DNA of 14,471 nt, taken from NCBI GenBank assembly GCA_050259815.1, contig JBLNBI010000373.1, positions 1 to 14,471 of the forward strand. Reading direction: 5' to 3'. Below the pieces are notes generated by a model, which saw only the letters and a list, made by a program, of their open reading frames with translations, did not search any database and was not told the origin of the DNA. The DNA comes from JAGTRP01 sp050259815. Its GTDB lineage: Bacteria > Pseudomonadota > Gammaproteobacteria > Burkholderiales > Rhodocyclaceae. Shown piece after piece: positions 14,411 through 14,471 of the stretch; the stretch's first letter is position 1; each line of letters begins with the position of its first letter. Both the position numbers and the translations under genes were made by a program.

Positions 14411-14471
14411 TCAGCCCCCCGCCCGCTGCAGCACGCCGAGCAGCGCGAACGCCTCGCGCATCATCCCGACG
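14411..14471 (-). other. Unexplained sequence upstream of the sugar transferase; possible end of another gene
   Basis: On the minus strand this stretch reads as an open frame ending VGMMREAFALLGVLQRAGG and a TGA at 14411-14413, followed after two bases by an ATG (14408) with a G-run as ribosome site. That resembles the boundary of two coupled genes rather than the membrane helices expected of EpsB. It uses GCG and CTC codons more freely than the neighbouring genes. It is too short to identify. Confidence 0.3.

Noticed and set aside
1..14471. tRNA, rRNA, CRISPR array, insertion sequence or phage remnants
   Set aside because: No cloverleaf, no regularly spaced repeats, no transposase or integrase motifs and no target-site duplications were seen in either strand.

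Overview
The window looks like chromosomal DNA of a high-GC betaproteobacterium, most likely Rhodocyclales-like (inference). The basis is strong codon bias towards G/C in third positions, the dapE-prmB pair at the left end, and a PrsK/PrsR/PrsT set, which is typical of Gram-negative bacteria with the PEP-CTERM/exosortase exopolysaccharide system. No rRNA, tRNA, CRISPR array or insertion sequence was seen.

Layout. (1) Positions 1-1298, plus strand: the 3' end of dapE (lysine/peptidoglycan precursor synthesis) overlaps prmB (methylation of ribosomal protein L3) by 4 nt. (2) Positions 1344-1769, minus strand: an unrecognised 141-residue protein, preceded by a good sigma-54-like promoter. (3) Positions 1770-2243: the only long non-coding stretch (about 470 bp). 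It lies between divergent genes and carries several inverted repeats and candidate promoters. (4) Positions 2244-5071, plus strand: a tight three-gene unit of a low-molecular-weight tyrosine phosphatase homologue, an ATP-grasp ligase and a polysaccharide deacetylase. (5) Positions 14410 down to 5068, minus strand: a compact operon in the order EpsB-type sugar transferase, prsK, prsR, prsT, TviB-type nucleotide-sugar dehydrogenase, and a Sel1/lytic-transglycosylase protein. (6) The last 60-80 bp do not fit the N-terminus expected of the sugar transferase and may be a junction with other DNA.

How the genes work together (mixed family knowledge and inference). The sugar transferase would start a repeat unit on undecaprenyl phosphate. 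The dehydrogenase would supply UDP-HexNAc uronic acid. PrsK and PrsR would sense a signal and activate sigma-54 promoters of PEP-CTERM and EPS genes. PrsT is the TPR lipoprotein of the same set, and the lytic transglycosylase may open peptidoglycan for the envelope machinery. The divergent phosphatase/ATP-grasp/deacetylase unit could regulate and modify the same polymer. The exosortase, polymerase, flippase, chain-length and BY-kinase genes are not in the window and would be expected beyond the right edge.

The most interesting items are the sigma-54-like promoter with palindromes in front of the orphan gene, the three-gene modification unit, the N-terminally extended phosphatase, and the broken 5' end of the sugar transferase.
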